Virus record (IMG/VR): IMGVR_UViG_3300045806_000300
Coordinates: 1-41,249 of that record
Strand: one strand, 5' to 3'
Source: a virus
Length of the DNA stretch: 41,249 nucleotides
The notes beneath the pieces are model-generated. The model was not told the DNA's origin, did not search any database, and saw nothing but the letters and a program-made list of their open reading frames with translations. The translations under genes were made by a program, and so were the position numbers. Positions 23,691-31,348 of the stretch are shown piece by piece (the stretch's first letter is position 1; each line of letters opens with the position of its first letter).

Positions 23691-25748
23691 ATGACAGAGA
23701 CGACCGAAGCGAGCGCCGAGCCGGCGCCGCTGGTGGCTGCGCGCGCGCTGGCCGCGCCGGCGAGCGTGGATCGCGCCGCCCGCACCGTCGAGGTGGTGTG
23801 GTCGACCGGCGCACGTGCCCGCAACTTTGTCCCGCCGCTCGGCATGATCACCGAAGAGCTCGACATGTCGCCAGGCGCCGTCCGCATGGACGGGCTGCAG
23901 AGCGGTCGGGCGCCGGTGCTGAACAGCCACCGCCGCGGCGATGCGCGTGATGTGGTCGGCCGCGTCCTGGCGGCCGGGCTGCAGGACGGGCGCGGCACGG
24001 CCACGCTGCAATTCTCGGCCGCCGATGATGTCGAACCGCTGTGGCAGCGCATCGCCGATGGAACGCTGCGCAGCGTCAGCGTCGGCTATCGGGTGCACCG
24101 TTACGAACAGATCACCGATCCGCGCGACGGCACGGTCCATCGCGCCGTCGATTGGGAACCCTACGAGATTTCGGTCGTGCCGGTCCCGGTGGACCCGGCT
24201 GCGGCTGTGCGTGGTGCGGGACACCAGGGCGTTCCCGCCGCCGCCATTGAACCTGCCCTGACCACTCCAGAGGAACCCTCCATGCCCGATGCTGCCCCGG
24301 CCGCAGTCGCCGAGACGCCGCCTGCCACCCCGCCTGTCCAGGAGACGCCGCCCGCCATGCCCGCCACCGACACCACGCGCGCAGCGACACCGCCGCCGGC
24401 CGTTGCTCCACCGGCCGCCGCGACGCCGTCGCCCTGCGACGCCACCGCCGACGCCGTGCGCGCCGAACGTGACCGCATCGCCGCCCTCGGCCCGGTCGCG
24501 CAGGGCGCGCGCGCCCTCGTCGCCGCCGCCACGGTCGACGCGCTGCACCAGCGTGCCGTGGCTGACGGCTGGACGCCGGAGGTGCTGCGCGGCGCGCTGT
24601 GGGATGCCATGGTGCAGGGTGCGCGCGCACCCGCGCTGCCGGCATCGCCCGCCGCCACGCCGGCGCGCGAGGATGCCACCGTCATCCGCGATGCCATGGC
24701 CGAAGCGATCGCCGTGCGCGTCATGCCTGGCTACCAGGCGCCTGCCGGCGGCCGGCATGCCGAATTCATCGGCTGGCGCCCGAGCGAAATGGTCGCCGAA
24801 CTGATGCGTGCCCGCGGCGAGCGCAACATCCCACGCGATACTGCCAAGCTCGCCGAACGTGCATTCCACACCAGCAGCGATTTTCCTCTGCTCCTGTCGG
24901 CAGCGGCGAACAAGATGCTTCTGGCCGCCTACCAGCCCGCGCAGCCGAGCTACCGGCAGGTCTTCCTTCGCCGCGACTTCCGCGACTTCAAGCCGCACCG
25001 TCACCTGCGCGTCGGCGATTTCCCCAACCTGGTGCAGCTGTCCGAGAACGGCGAAATCCAGGCCGGCACCATGTCGGAGAGCCAGGAACTCGTCTCGCTC
25101 AGCACTTTCGCGCGGCGCATCCGCGTCACCCGGCAGATGCTGGTCAATGATGACCTCGGCGCCTTCACCGACTTCGCCGCCATGATCGGCCGGCGCGTCG
25201 CCGATTTCGAGAATGCCACCGCCTATGCACTGCTCAACACCGCCAGCGGCTCCGGCCCGACGCTCGCCACCGGCAGTGCGGCCGTGTTCGGCACCGGTGC
25301 CACCCGCGCCAACCAGGCCTCCGCTGGCACCGCGCTGGACCTGGCCAACCTCGCCACCGGCCGTGCCGGCGTGATGAAGCAGAAGACGCTCGATGGGCTG
25401 CCGATCGCCATCGGCTCGTCGATGCGGCTGCTGGTCGGGCCGAACCTGGAACTGGCGGCACGGCAGCTGACCTTCAGCGTCGGCGCCACGCAGATCTCCA
25501 ACGTCAACGTCTATGCCGGCTTCGTGCAGCCGGTGGTCGAGCCGTTGATCCCGAGCAACCGCTGGTACCTGTTCGCCGATCCGACCGCGGCACCGGTCTA
25601 CGTCTACGGCTACCTCAACGGTGCCGAGGGGCCGCAGGTCACCACAGGCCCGGTCTCCGGCGTCGATGGCGTCGAGGTCAGCGTGATCTTCGACTTCGGT
25701 GTTGGTGCCATCGACTACCGCGGCGGCTGGTTCAACCCGGGCCTGTGA
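23691..25748 (+). CDS. Prohead protease-major capsid protein fusion
   Basis: A 685-aa polyprotein. Residues 1-175 are an HK97/S78-type prohead protease: VLNSHRRGDARDVVG supplies the His and LRSVSVGYRVHRYE the Ser, followed by WEPYEISVVPVPVDPAA. Residues about 198-260 are a Pro/Ala-rich, scaffold-like region. Residues about 330-685 are the capsid domain (VFLRRDFRDFKPHRHLRVGD, RIRVTRQMLVNDDLGAFTDF, LVGPNLELAARQL). Fusions of this kind are known in phages. An internal in-frame ATG at 24282 with its own Shine-Dalgarno sequence can give a separate 488-aa scaffold-capsid product. Confidence 0.92.
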   Translation: MTETTEASAEPAPLVAARALAAPASVDRAARTVEVVWSTGARARNFVPPLGMITEELDMSPGAVRMDGLQSGRAPVLNSHRRGDARDVVGRVLAAGLQDGRGTATLQFSAADDVEPLWQRIADGTLRSVSVGYRVHRYEQITDPRDGTVHRAVDWEPYEISVVPVPVDPAAAVRGAGHQGVPAAAIEPALTTPEEPSMPDAAPAAVAETPPATPPVQETPPAMPATDTTRAATPPPAVAPPAAATPSPCDATADAVRAERDRIAALGPVAQGARALVAAATVDALHQRAVADGWTPEVLRGALWDAMVQGARAPALPASPAATPAREDATVIRDAMAEAIAVRVMPGYQAPAGGRHAEFIGWRPSEMVAELMRARGERNIPRDTAKLAERAFHTSSDFPLLLSAAANKMLLAAYQPAQPSYRQVFLRRDFRDFKPHRHLRVGDFPNLVQLSENGEIQAGTMSESQELVSLSTFARRIRVTRQMLVNDDLGAFTDFAAMIGRRVADFENATAYALLNTASGSGPTLATGSAAVFGTGATRANQASAGTALDLANLATGRAGVMKQKTLDGLPIAIGSSMRLLVGPNLELAARQLTFSVGATQISNVNVYAGFVQPVVEPLIPSNRWYLFADPTAAPVYVYGYLNGAEGPQVTTGPVSGVDGVEVSVIFDFGVGAIDYRGGWFNPGL
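24269..24284 (+). promoter_or_regulatory. Internal ribosome site and start inside the protease-capsid gene
   Basis: AGAGGA (24269-24274), seven bases, then ATG at 24282-24284, in the same frame as the fusion (codon 198). The protease domain ends before it and the Pro/Ala-rich scaffold part begins after it. This resembles lambda C/Nu3, where an in-frame internal start makes the scaffold. It predicts two products from one gene; the strength of the site is inferred. Confidence 0.6.
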
Positions 25749-25772
25749 TCCCGGCTTCAGGAGACATTCCAC

Positions 25773-26120
25773 ATGAAGAACTTCGTCCAGCCGGGCGACA
25801 GCCTGGGCATGGCGGTGCCCTATGTCGGCGGCGTCACTGCCGGCCAGGGCTTGCTGGTCGGCGCACTGTTCGGTGTCGCCGCGTTCGATGGCGCGCAGAA
25901 TGCCGTCATCGAGGCGGCGACCGAAGGTGTGTTCGACCTCACCAAGGAGCCGGCGTTGGCGATCACCGCTGGCAGCCGGGTGTTCTGGGACAACACCAAC
26001 CGCCGCATCACCACCACGCTGACCAGCAACTACCAGGTGGGCCTCGCCACCATTTCGGCGCTCGCCGCCGATGCCACGGTGCGGGTGACGCTGTTACGCG
26101 TGCCACCGGTCGGCACGTGA
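25773..26120 (+). CDS. DUF2190 head protein (probable decoration)
   Basis: A 115-aa DUF2190-family protein with CAGGAGA upstream. The order MKNFVQPGDSLGMAVPYVGG, VTAGQGLLVGALFGVAAFDG, EGVFDLTKEPALAITAGSRV and FWDNTNRRI is characteristic: a beta-rich fold that trimerises and decorates the capsid. It directly follows the major capsid gene, the usual place. Its stop overlaps the GTG of the endolysin gene (GTGA at 26117-26120). Confidence 0.9.
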   Translation: MKNFVQPGDSLGMAVPYVGGVTAGQGLLVGALFGVAAFDGAQNAVIEAATEGVFDLTKEPALAITAGSRVFWDNTNRRITTTLTSNYQVGLATISALAADATVRVTLLRVPPVGT

Positions 26121-26674
26121 CGGACATCTGGGACCAGCGCATCGCCGGGCTGTTCGGCCGCGAAGGTCCGTTCAGCCAGGATGCGAACGACCATGGCGGC
26201 GCCACTGCCTGGGGCATCACCGAGGCGGTGGCGCGGGCCTTCGGCTATGCGGGCGCGATGCGTGACCTCACGCGCACGCAGGCGGCCGCCATCTACCGGC
26301 AGCGTTACGTCGTGCAGCCACGCCTCGACCAGCTGGAACCGATCGACAGCGCGCTGGCCGCCCGGCTGTTCGACATCGGTGTGAACTGCGGCCCGCCCAC
26401 CGGCATCCGCTTCCTGCAGCGGGCGCTCAACGTGCTCAACCGCAGCGGCGCGCTGTTCCGCGACATCAGCGTCGATGGCGTGCTCGGCGCCATGACGCTC
26501 GCGGCGTTGCAAGAGTTCATCGCCACCCGCGGCGACGATGGACGCCGCGTGCTGCTCGGCATGGTCACCGCGCAGCAATCCGTCCGCTACATCGAGATCG
26601 CCGAACACGATGCCTCGCAGGTGGATTTCGAGTTCGGCTGGCAGCTGCATCGCGCCCTCGGCGCGATCGGCTGA
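26117..26674 (+). CDS. GH108 endolysin (N-acetylmuramidase)
   Basis: A 185-aa lysozyme-like enzyme of glycoside hydrolase family 108. The N-terminal REGPFSQDANDHGGATAWGI carries the catalytic Glu in the E-G-(x)n-N-D-x-G-G-A-T-x-W-G-I-T signature. A LFDIGVNCGPPTGIRFLQRA block and a C-terminal VDGVLGAMTLAALQEFIATR peptidoglycan-binding-3 motif follow. It has no signal peptide, so a holin or pinholin would be needed for release. It starts with GTG overlapping the DUF2190 stop. A lysis gene between head genes is unusual. Degradation of peptidoglycan at lysis or entry is expected. Confidence 0.9.
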   Translation: MTDIWDQRIAGLFGREGPFSQDANDHGGATAWGITEAVARAFGYAGAMRDLTRTQAAAIYRQRYVVQPRLDQLEPIDSALAARLFDIGVNCGPPTGIRFLQRALNVLNRSGALFRDISVDGVLGAMTLAALQEFIATRGDDGRRVLLGMVTAQQSVRYIEIAEHDASQVDFEFGWQLHRALGAIG

Positions 26675-26719
26675 TCCCCCGCCGGCGGGGCCACGCCGGC
26701 ACAACCCAAGGAGACACCA

Positions 26720-26896
26720 TTGAACTACCTGATCGCCCGTTTCGGCGAGGGCAGCACCTATGCCGCCATTGCCGCGCTGCTGGCCGGGTTCGGCCTGCAT
26801 CTCGATCCCGGCATCGTCCAGGACATCACGCTGGCCGGCACCGGCATTGCTGGGCTGCTCGGCATCCTGCTCCGCGACACCGCCGCGATCGCCTGA
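26720..26896 (+). CDS. Holin-like small membrane protein
   Basis: A 58-aa protein with an AAGGAGA ribosome site at 26708-26714 and a TTG start at 26720. Two hydrophobic stretches, TYAAIAALLAGFGLHL (about residues 13-28) and ITLAGTGIAGLLGILL (about 36-51), are joined by the turn DPGIVQD, giving a two-helix hairpin in the membrane. It follows the GH108 gene, so release of the endolysin is the likely role. The size is small for a classical holin but fits small phage holins. Confidence 0.7.
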   Translation: MNYLIARFGEGSTYAAIAALLAGFGLHLDPGIVQDITLAGTGIAGLLGILLRDTAAIA

Positions 26897-26924
26897 TCAC
26901 ACCCACCCACAGGAGATACACGCC

Positions 26925-27155
26925 ATGTCCACTCTCGACGTCCTCGCCGACAAGGTCTCGCGCATCCAGACCGTCATCGACGGCGCGGTCGCGCTGATCA
27001 CCGGCCTGGCGCAGCACATCCGCGACGCCGGCCATGACGAGGAGAAGCTGACCGCGCTGGCCGCGTCGCTGGATGCCAGCGCTGGCACGCTGGCGGCGGC
27101 AGTCACCGCCAACACCCTGGCTGCGGCCGAGCCGGCGCCGACCGCCACCGTCTGA
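26925..27155 (+). CDS. Small helical protein after the holin-like gene
   Basis: A 76-aa protein with AGGAGA upstream of ATG 26925. The heptad-like pattern MSTLDVLADKVSRIQTVIDG, AVALITGLAQHIRDAGHDEE, KLTALAASLDASAGTLAAAV predicts a coiled coil; the C-terminus is Ala/Pro-rich. Its TGA is followed at once by the next ATG (TGATG). It resembles small phage proteins found beside lysis or baseplate genes but has no known activity. Confidence 0.65.
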   Translation: MSTLDVLADKVSRIQTVIDGAVALITGLAQHIRDAGHDEEKLTALAASLDASAGTLAAAVTANTLAAAEPAPTATV

Positions 27156-28513
27156 TGAGCGCCTTCGCCACGGCCATGGCGGCGCTGCATGCCGATACGA
27201 ATATCGGCACCGCCGCGGACTACCGCCGCCCGCCATGGTCGTGGCTGCCGGTGCGCATCGTCCTGTCCTCGCCGAGCAACCAACTGGGTGCGCTCAGCGG
27301 TGTCGGCATGCGCGCCGGCACGACGCTCGCCACGCTGCTCGCCGTCGAGCTTGTTTCGCTGGTGCCGGCACGCGGTGATGAATTGCGCATCGCGGGCGCG
27401 ATCCATCGCGTGGAAGATGCCGAGCCGGACGTGCTCGGCATCACCTGGCGGCTGGTGCTGTCGCCGACCGATCCTTCGCGGCCGGATGTAACGCTCGGCG
27501 CGATCCGCTACGATGCCTGGTATGCCCCGGCGACGGCGCTCACACAGGCGGAAGCAGCGGCACTGTCGCCGGCGCAGTATCACGCGCGGGCACCATTCTT
27601 CGCCAGCGTGGGCAGCGGCGTGACGCTGCCCTCCGCAACGCAGGCAACGATCGATGCCGAGATTGCGCAGGCCGTGTCGGCTGGTTTGTCGTACTGGGCG
27701 TTCCTCGGATGGGACCCGTCCGATCCAGCCTGCGCGGCATTGAACCTGTATCGCAGCAGCACGCACCGCAGCGATATCGGCTTCTGCATGATCGAGAACA
27801 TGCAGGGGCTCTATTTCCAAGGCGCCTGGCTGCCGAACGTTGCCCGCACTGTCGGCCTGATGGCCGAGCCGGGCTATGTCCGCGTGCTGGGCAACCGGCC
27901 GCTGCTGTTCATCAACGCAATGGATGATGCCGCGATCATCACCCGCTTTGGCAGCATCGACGCCATTGGCACCGTGCTGGCCGGCATCCGCTCGCAGGCG
28001 ATCGCCGCCAGTGCCGGTGATCCGTACATCGTCATGTTGGACGGCTGGACCGTCCGGGCCGCGAGCCTCGCCGCGCATGGAGCGGACGCGATCGGCGCTT
28101 ACGCAGCGCTTGCGGTGATCACCTCGCCACAACCCTACATCGCACTCGCGGCGGCCGCGGAGCAATGGTGGATCGACGGACACGCCACCGGCAGTGACGT
28201 GGTGCCGACGCTGATGACCGGCTGGGATTTCCGCCCGCGCATCACCACGCCCAATGCCCTGTTCGGCTCCGAGAGCAGCGGCAATCCCAACGCCCACTAC
28301 GACCCAGCGACGCCGGCCGAACTGGTCGACCACATCGCCAACGGCGTCGCATGGATGGCCGCCAACAGCACCGCCGCGCCGGCGCAGACCGCCCTGGTTT
28401 ACGCCTGGAACGAGTTCACCGAAGGCGGCTGGCTCTGCCCGACATGGCTCGCCGGCCAGCTCGGCGGCGACACGTCGCGCCTGATGGCACTGGCGTCCGT
28501 CCTGAAGCCGTAG
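27155..28513 (+). CDS. Head-tail connector fused to a GH99-like domain
   Basis: A 452-aa chimera. Residues 1-110 resemble a short phage connector family (FATAMAALHADTNIGTAADY, PVRIVLSSPSN, ELRIAGAIHRVEDAEPDVLG, WRLVLSP). Residues about 115-445 look like a GH99/WbsX-type TIM barrel: GAIRYDAWYAP at 115-125, AGLSYWAFLGWDPSDP, IGFCMIEN, PYIVMLDGW, LMTGWDFRPR and finally YAWNEFTEGGWLCP (Tyr416 to Pro429), where the acidic residues could be catalytic. The reading frame is continuous. The fusion suggests a structural protein with carbohydrate binding or hydrolysis at the virion neck, which would be unusual. Enzyme activity is unproven. Confidence 0.75.
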   Translation: MSAFATAMAALHADTNIGTAADYRRPPWSWLPVRIVLSSPSNQLGALSGVGMRAGTTLATLLAVELVSLVPARGDELRIAGAIHRVEDAEPDVLGITWRLVLSPTDPSRPDVTLGAIRYDAWYAPATALTQAEAAALSPAQYHARAPFFASVGSGVTLPSATQATIDAEIAQAVSAGLSYWAFLGWDPSDPACAALNLYRSSTHRSDIGFCMIENMQGLYFQGAWLPNVARTVGLMAEPGYVRVLGNRPLLFINAMDDAAIITRFGSIDAIGTVLAGIRSQAIAASAGDPYIVMLDGWTVRAASLAAHGADAIGAYAALAVITSPQPYIALAAAAEQWWIDGHATGSDVVPTLMTGWDFRPRITTPNALFGSESSGNPNAHYDPATPAELVDHIANGVAWMAANSTAAPAQTALVYAWNEFTEGGWLCPTWLAGQLGGDTSRLMALASVLKP

Positions 28514-28549
28514 GCACGCCACTCTTTCTTTTCTCCCAGCGAGGTCCCC

Positions 28550-28861
28550 ATGGACATCTCCCCGGACGAACCGGCTGCAACGCCGGCCGAGACATCGTGG
28601 CATTTCGACAAGCGGGTGCCGCTCGCCATGCTTGGTGCGCTGGTGCTGCAAACCGTCAGCATTGCCTGGTGGGCCTCTGGCGTGACCTTCCGGCTGGAGG
28701 ATCATGAGCGCCGTGTCACCGCGCTTGAGCGCACCGAGGCGCTGCAAACACAGCAGTTCACCACCATCGCCGAACGGCTCGCCCGCATCGACGAGCGGCT
28801 GGAACTGATGCTGCTCGACCGAAGGCCACTGCCGCGGCAGCCCACGCGCGAGCAGCCGTAG
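28550..28861 (+). CDS. Membrane-anchored coiled-coil protein
   Basis: A 103-aa protein. A short cytoplasmic N-terminus (PDEPAATPAETSWHFDKRVP) leads into a single membrane segment, LAMLGALVLQTVSIAWWASG (about residues 25-44), then a long coiled coil (LEDHERRVTALERTEALQTQ, FTTIAERLARIDERLELMLL). One membrane helix plus coiled coil resembles spanin-like or small accessory lysis proteins. Whether it acts with the GH108/holin pair or in tail assembly is not settled. Confidence 0.7.
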   Translation: MDISPDEPAATPAETSWHFDKRVPLAMLGALVLQTVSIAWWASGVTFRLEDHERRVTALERTEALQTQQFTTIAERLARIDERLELMLLDRRPLPRQPTREQP

Positions 28862-28865
28862 CGCC

Positions 28866-29315
28866 ATGCCAACCCCGATCCGCGAGGCGGCGCTGGCCGC
28901 CATCGAGGCGCGGCTGCGCGCGCAACTGCCGGACGTGCCGGTCGAGCGCGCGCGGCGTGCACCGATCGACACCGACAAGGAGAAACTGCCGCGGCTGGTG
29001 CTGCGCGGCGAGGGCTGGGACGCGGACGACAGCCAGGAGCCGGGCACGACGCATTACCGCATCGGCATCTCGGTCGCCGGCACAATTCGCGCTGTGACTG
29101 ACCTCGACGCGGAACAGGCGCTGTCCGCGCTGCATGCCCGCGTGGTCGCGGCGCTGGCCGGCTGGACGCCGGATGCGCCCGGCCTCGGCGACGTCGCCGA
29201 GCAAGGAACAGAATTTCGGCTGCACGACGCCGATGAGAGCGCCCGTCCTGCTGGCGAGTTCGCCGCGCGCTTCGCAATGACCGCCTACGCCGCCACCGGC
29301 AATCCCTTCCTCTGA
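28866..29315 (+). CDS. Tail terminator-like protein
   Basis: A 149-aa protein of the gpU/DUF3168-like style: an N-terminal helix (IREAALAAIEARLRAQLPDV), a strand-rich centre (LPRLVLRGEGWDADDSQEPG, THYRIGISVAGTIRAVTDLD), the helix ALSALHARVVAALAGW, and a C-terminal FAARFAMTAYAATGNPF. Its position before the tail tube gene matches a tail terminator or completion protein that ends tube growth and binds the connector. The family is assigned by layout and neighbours. Confidence 0.72.
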   Translation: MPTPIREAALAAIEARLRAQLPDVPVERARRAPIDTDKEKLPRLVLRGEGWDADDSQEPGTTHYRIGISVAGTIRAVTDLDAEQALSALHARVVAALAGWTPDAPGLGDVAEQGTEFRLHDADESARPAGEFAARFAMTAYAATGNPFL

Positions 29316-29327
29316 CGGAGCCCATCC

Positions 29328-30494
29328 ATGTCCACCAGCCTGGTCCGCATGAAATTCGCCGCGGTGGCGGTGAAGATCGAGGCCACCCCCGGCGGCGACG
29401 CGATCGGCGGCACGCCCGCCAACAGCGACTTCATCGCCGCCGACTGCGAGGTCGACTTCGATCCGCAGCTGATCGACAACCCGGAACTCACCGGCACGCT
29501 GGACAAGGCGCCCTCCATCGTCGGCGGCTTGCGGCCGCGCATCCGGCTGCGGTTGCCCCTGCGCGGCAGCGCCACGCCGGACAATCCGCCGGAATGGGGC
29601 AAGCTGCTGAAGTGCTGCACCATGGCGGAGACCATCACCTCGGCCGCTGTTGGTGCGCCGACCGCGGCCACCGCCGGCACTTTCACTTCAATCACGCTGG
29701 CGGCGCCGTTCGCCACCACCGCGCAGCAATATCGCGGCATGCCGCTGCTGCTCACCGGCGATCGCACGGTCACCACCGGCATCACTGACTACACCGCCGG
29801 CCGCGTCGCCACCGTCGCCGAGTCCATGGCAACCGCCGCCACCATCTCGACGCTCGCGCAAATCCCGAAGAACGTGCTGTACACGCCAACCTCCGACGAA
29901 TCGGTGTTCAAAACCTGCACGCTCTACTTCTACGCGGACGGGCTGAACTGGCGCTTCTGCGGCGCCCAGGGCACCTGGACGCTGGAGCTCACCACCGGCG
30001 GCATCGGCTTCCTGACCTTCGAGATGCGCGCCATCGTCGTCGCCTTCACCGGCGCCGCGCTGCCCACCGGCTGGAACACCGCCCAGCGCGCGACGCCGCC
30101 GCGCTTCGTCAACGGTCGCTGCGTGCTGGCCTGGAGCAAGGCGCAATGCCGCACGCTCACCATGAACTTTGGCGTGCAGGTGGTGCTGCCTGACGACCCG
30201 GAAGGCACCGAAGGCTATGGCCCCGCCGTGTCCACCGAGCGCGATCCGGGCGGCTCGATCGACCCGCTGATGAACACCACCAACGCCGTGTCCCTCTACG
30301 ACTACTTCCGCACCGGCACGCCAGTTCCCCTGATGGCGGTGGTCGGGGCCAGCGCCGGTAACCGCTTCATCGTGGTGGCGCCCGCCGCCAAGGCCACCGG
30401 CCTGAAGCCGGGTGCGCGCGACGGCCTCGGCCAGAACGCCATCACCTTCCAACTTGACGGCGCCGATTCTTCCGTCTTCCTCGCGCAGTTCTGA
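29328..30494 (+). CDS. Major tail tube protein
   Basis: A 388-aa protein immediately upstream of the tail chaperone, the usual order for siphophages. The N-terminus (FAAVAVKIEATPGGDAIGGT, PANSDFIAADCEVDFDP) is typical of phage tail tube proteins. The centre is rich in Ala/Thr repeats that may be Ig-like insertions (about residues 105-180), and FKTCTLYFYADGLNWRFCGA, then GTWTLELTTGGIGFLTFEM, resembles a tube core with beta hairpins. It forms the tail channel around the tape measure. A conspicuous GDG-less, Thr-rich middle may make the external domain. Confidence 0.82.
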   Translation: MSTSLVRMKFAAVAVKIEATPGGDAIGGTPANSDFIAADCEVDFDPQLIDNPELTGTLDKAPSIVGGLRPRIRLRLPLRGSATPDNPPEWGKLLKCCTMAETITSAAVGAPTAATAGTFTSITLAAPFATTAQQYRGMPLLLTGDRTVTTGITDYTAGRVATVAESMATAATISTLAQIPKNVLYTPTSDESVFKTCTLYFYADGLNWRFCGAQGTWTLELTTGGIGFLTFEMRAIVVAFTGAALPTGWNTAQRATPPRFVNGRCVLAWSKAQCRTLTMNFGVQVVLPDDPEGTEGYGPAVSTERDPGGSIDPLMNTTNAVSLYDYFRTGTPVPLMAVVGASAGNRFIVVAPAAKATGLKPGARDGLGQNAITFQLDGADSSVFLAQF

Positions 30495-30502
30495 GGGTTT
30501 CC

Positions 30503-31093
30503 ATGTCCGATCCTGTTTTCTCCCGCCGCGACGTCGAGCGCTTTTCTCCTGACGGCTCGCCGCGCTGCTATATGCTGGCGCCGCTGACCTTCCGCGAGCG
30601 CCAAGCCTTCCGCGCCGACATGGCACGACAGGGCGGCCTGTTCCCGACACGGTCGCAGCTTGCGGAGGCGCTGCGCGCATCGGTGCGCGAACTGGCGCCG
30701 GCGAACATCGCCGACACGCTTTCCGTCATCGATACGGCCGAGGCCGAGCCCGACAACGCGGATGCGCAGGCCCGCCTCGGCGCCGTAGAAGCTGCCTGTG
30801 CCGCAGTGCCGATCTACGCCGCGTTGCTGGCGGCCCGGCAGCGCTACATCGGCATGCAGCCTTGGGTTGCGGCCGCGCACGCGCTGCGTGGCTGGGACGG
30901 ACCCGGCTTGCCGGCGTTCCGCCGTGAGCGCGGCATCGTGCCTGACGACCTGCTGGACCAACTGCCGCTCGACGAACTGGACGCGCTGGGCTGGCGTGCG
31001 GTCGCGTTGATGCAGCCGAGCCCGAGTGCGGAGGGAAACTCCGCGGCGCCCTCGCCGTCGCCCGAGACCCCGGCGCCTACGACGGCGGGCTGA
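30503..31093 (+). CDS. Tail assembly chaperone, short form (gpG-like)
   Basis: A 196-aa protein, the zero-frame product of the chaperone locus. Helical segments YMLAPLTFRERQAFRADMAR, SQLAEALRASVRELAPANIA and WVAAAHALRGWDGPGLPAFR fit a gpG-type tail chaperone; the C-terminal PSPSAEGNSAAPSPSPETPA is disordered. A slippery heptamer at 31033-31039 within this tail lets a fraction of ribosomes shift to the -1 frame. It lies between the tail tube and tape measure genes, exactly where lambda G and T are. It should bind tape measure and tube subunits during tail assembly. Confidence 0.85.
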   Translation: MSDPVFSRRDVERFSPDGSPRCYMLAPLTFRERQAFRADMARQGGLFPTRSQLAEALRASVRELAPANIADTLSVIDTAEAEPDNADAQARLGAVEAACAAVPIYAALLAARQRYIGMQPWVAAAHALRGWDGPGLPAFRRERGIVPDDLLDQLPLDELDALGWRAVALMQPSPSAEGNSAAPSPSPETPAPTTAG

Positions 31094-31341
31094 TCCCCGC
31101 CGACGGCGGCAAGTGGCTCGTCGCCGGCCAGGAATGGCCGCGCAACCCGAGGCTGACAGTCACCCAACCCTGGCACAACTTCGTGCGGCTGTGGTTCGCC
31201 TGCCGCGGCGGCATGGGTGGCATCGCCACCTGGCCGGACGTTGGCGGAGTGGCCGCCCAGGCCGCCTGGGTCATCGACGCGTTCGGCATCCTCGCCGTGC
31301 TCGACGTGCAGATCGACGAAGCAAACTGCCCACAGCGATAG
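30503..31341 (+). CDS. Tail assembly chaperone, -1 frameshift long form (gpGT-like)
   Basis: The predicted fusion product of 279 aa: zero frame to codon AAC at 31037-31039, then -1 frame from CTC at 31039 to TAG at 31339-31341. The extension is a continuous open frame with protein-like composition (LIPADGGKWLVAGQEWPRNP, TQPWHNFVRLWFACRGGMGG, then VAAQAAWVIDAFGILAVLDV) and has no good start of its own. In lambda, the GT fusion recruits the tail tube protein to the tape measure. The shift itself is predicted from the motif and not measured. Confidence 0.75.
31033..31039 (+). promoter_or_regulatory. Programmed -1 frameshift site G GGA AAC
   Basis: The heptamer GGGAAAC is in the correct phase (G GGA AAC; codons GGA and AAC in zero frame), as in lambda G/T (GGGAAAG). 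Five bases downstream, GGCGCC at 31045-31050 can pair with GGCGCC at 31072-31077, a possible stimulatory stem with a 21-nt loop. Context and phase make it convincing; efficiency is unknown. Confidence 0.75.
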
Positions 31342-31348
31342 GCGCCGC

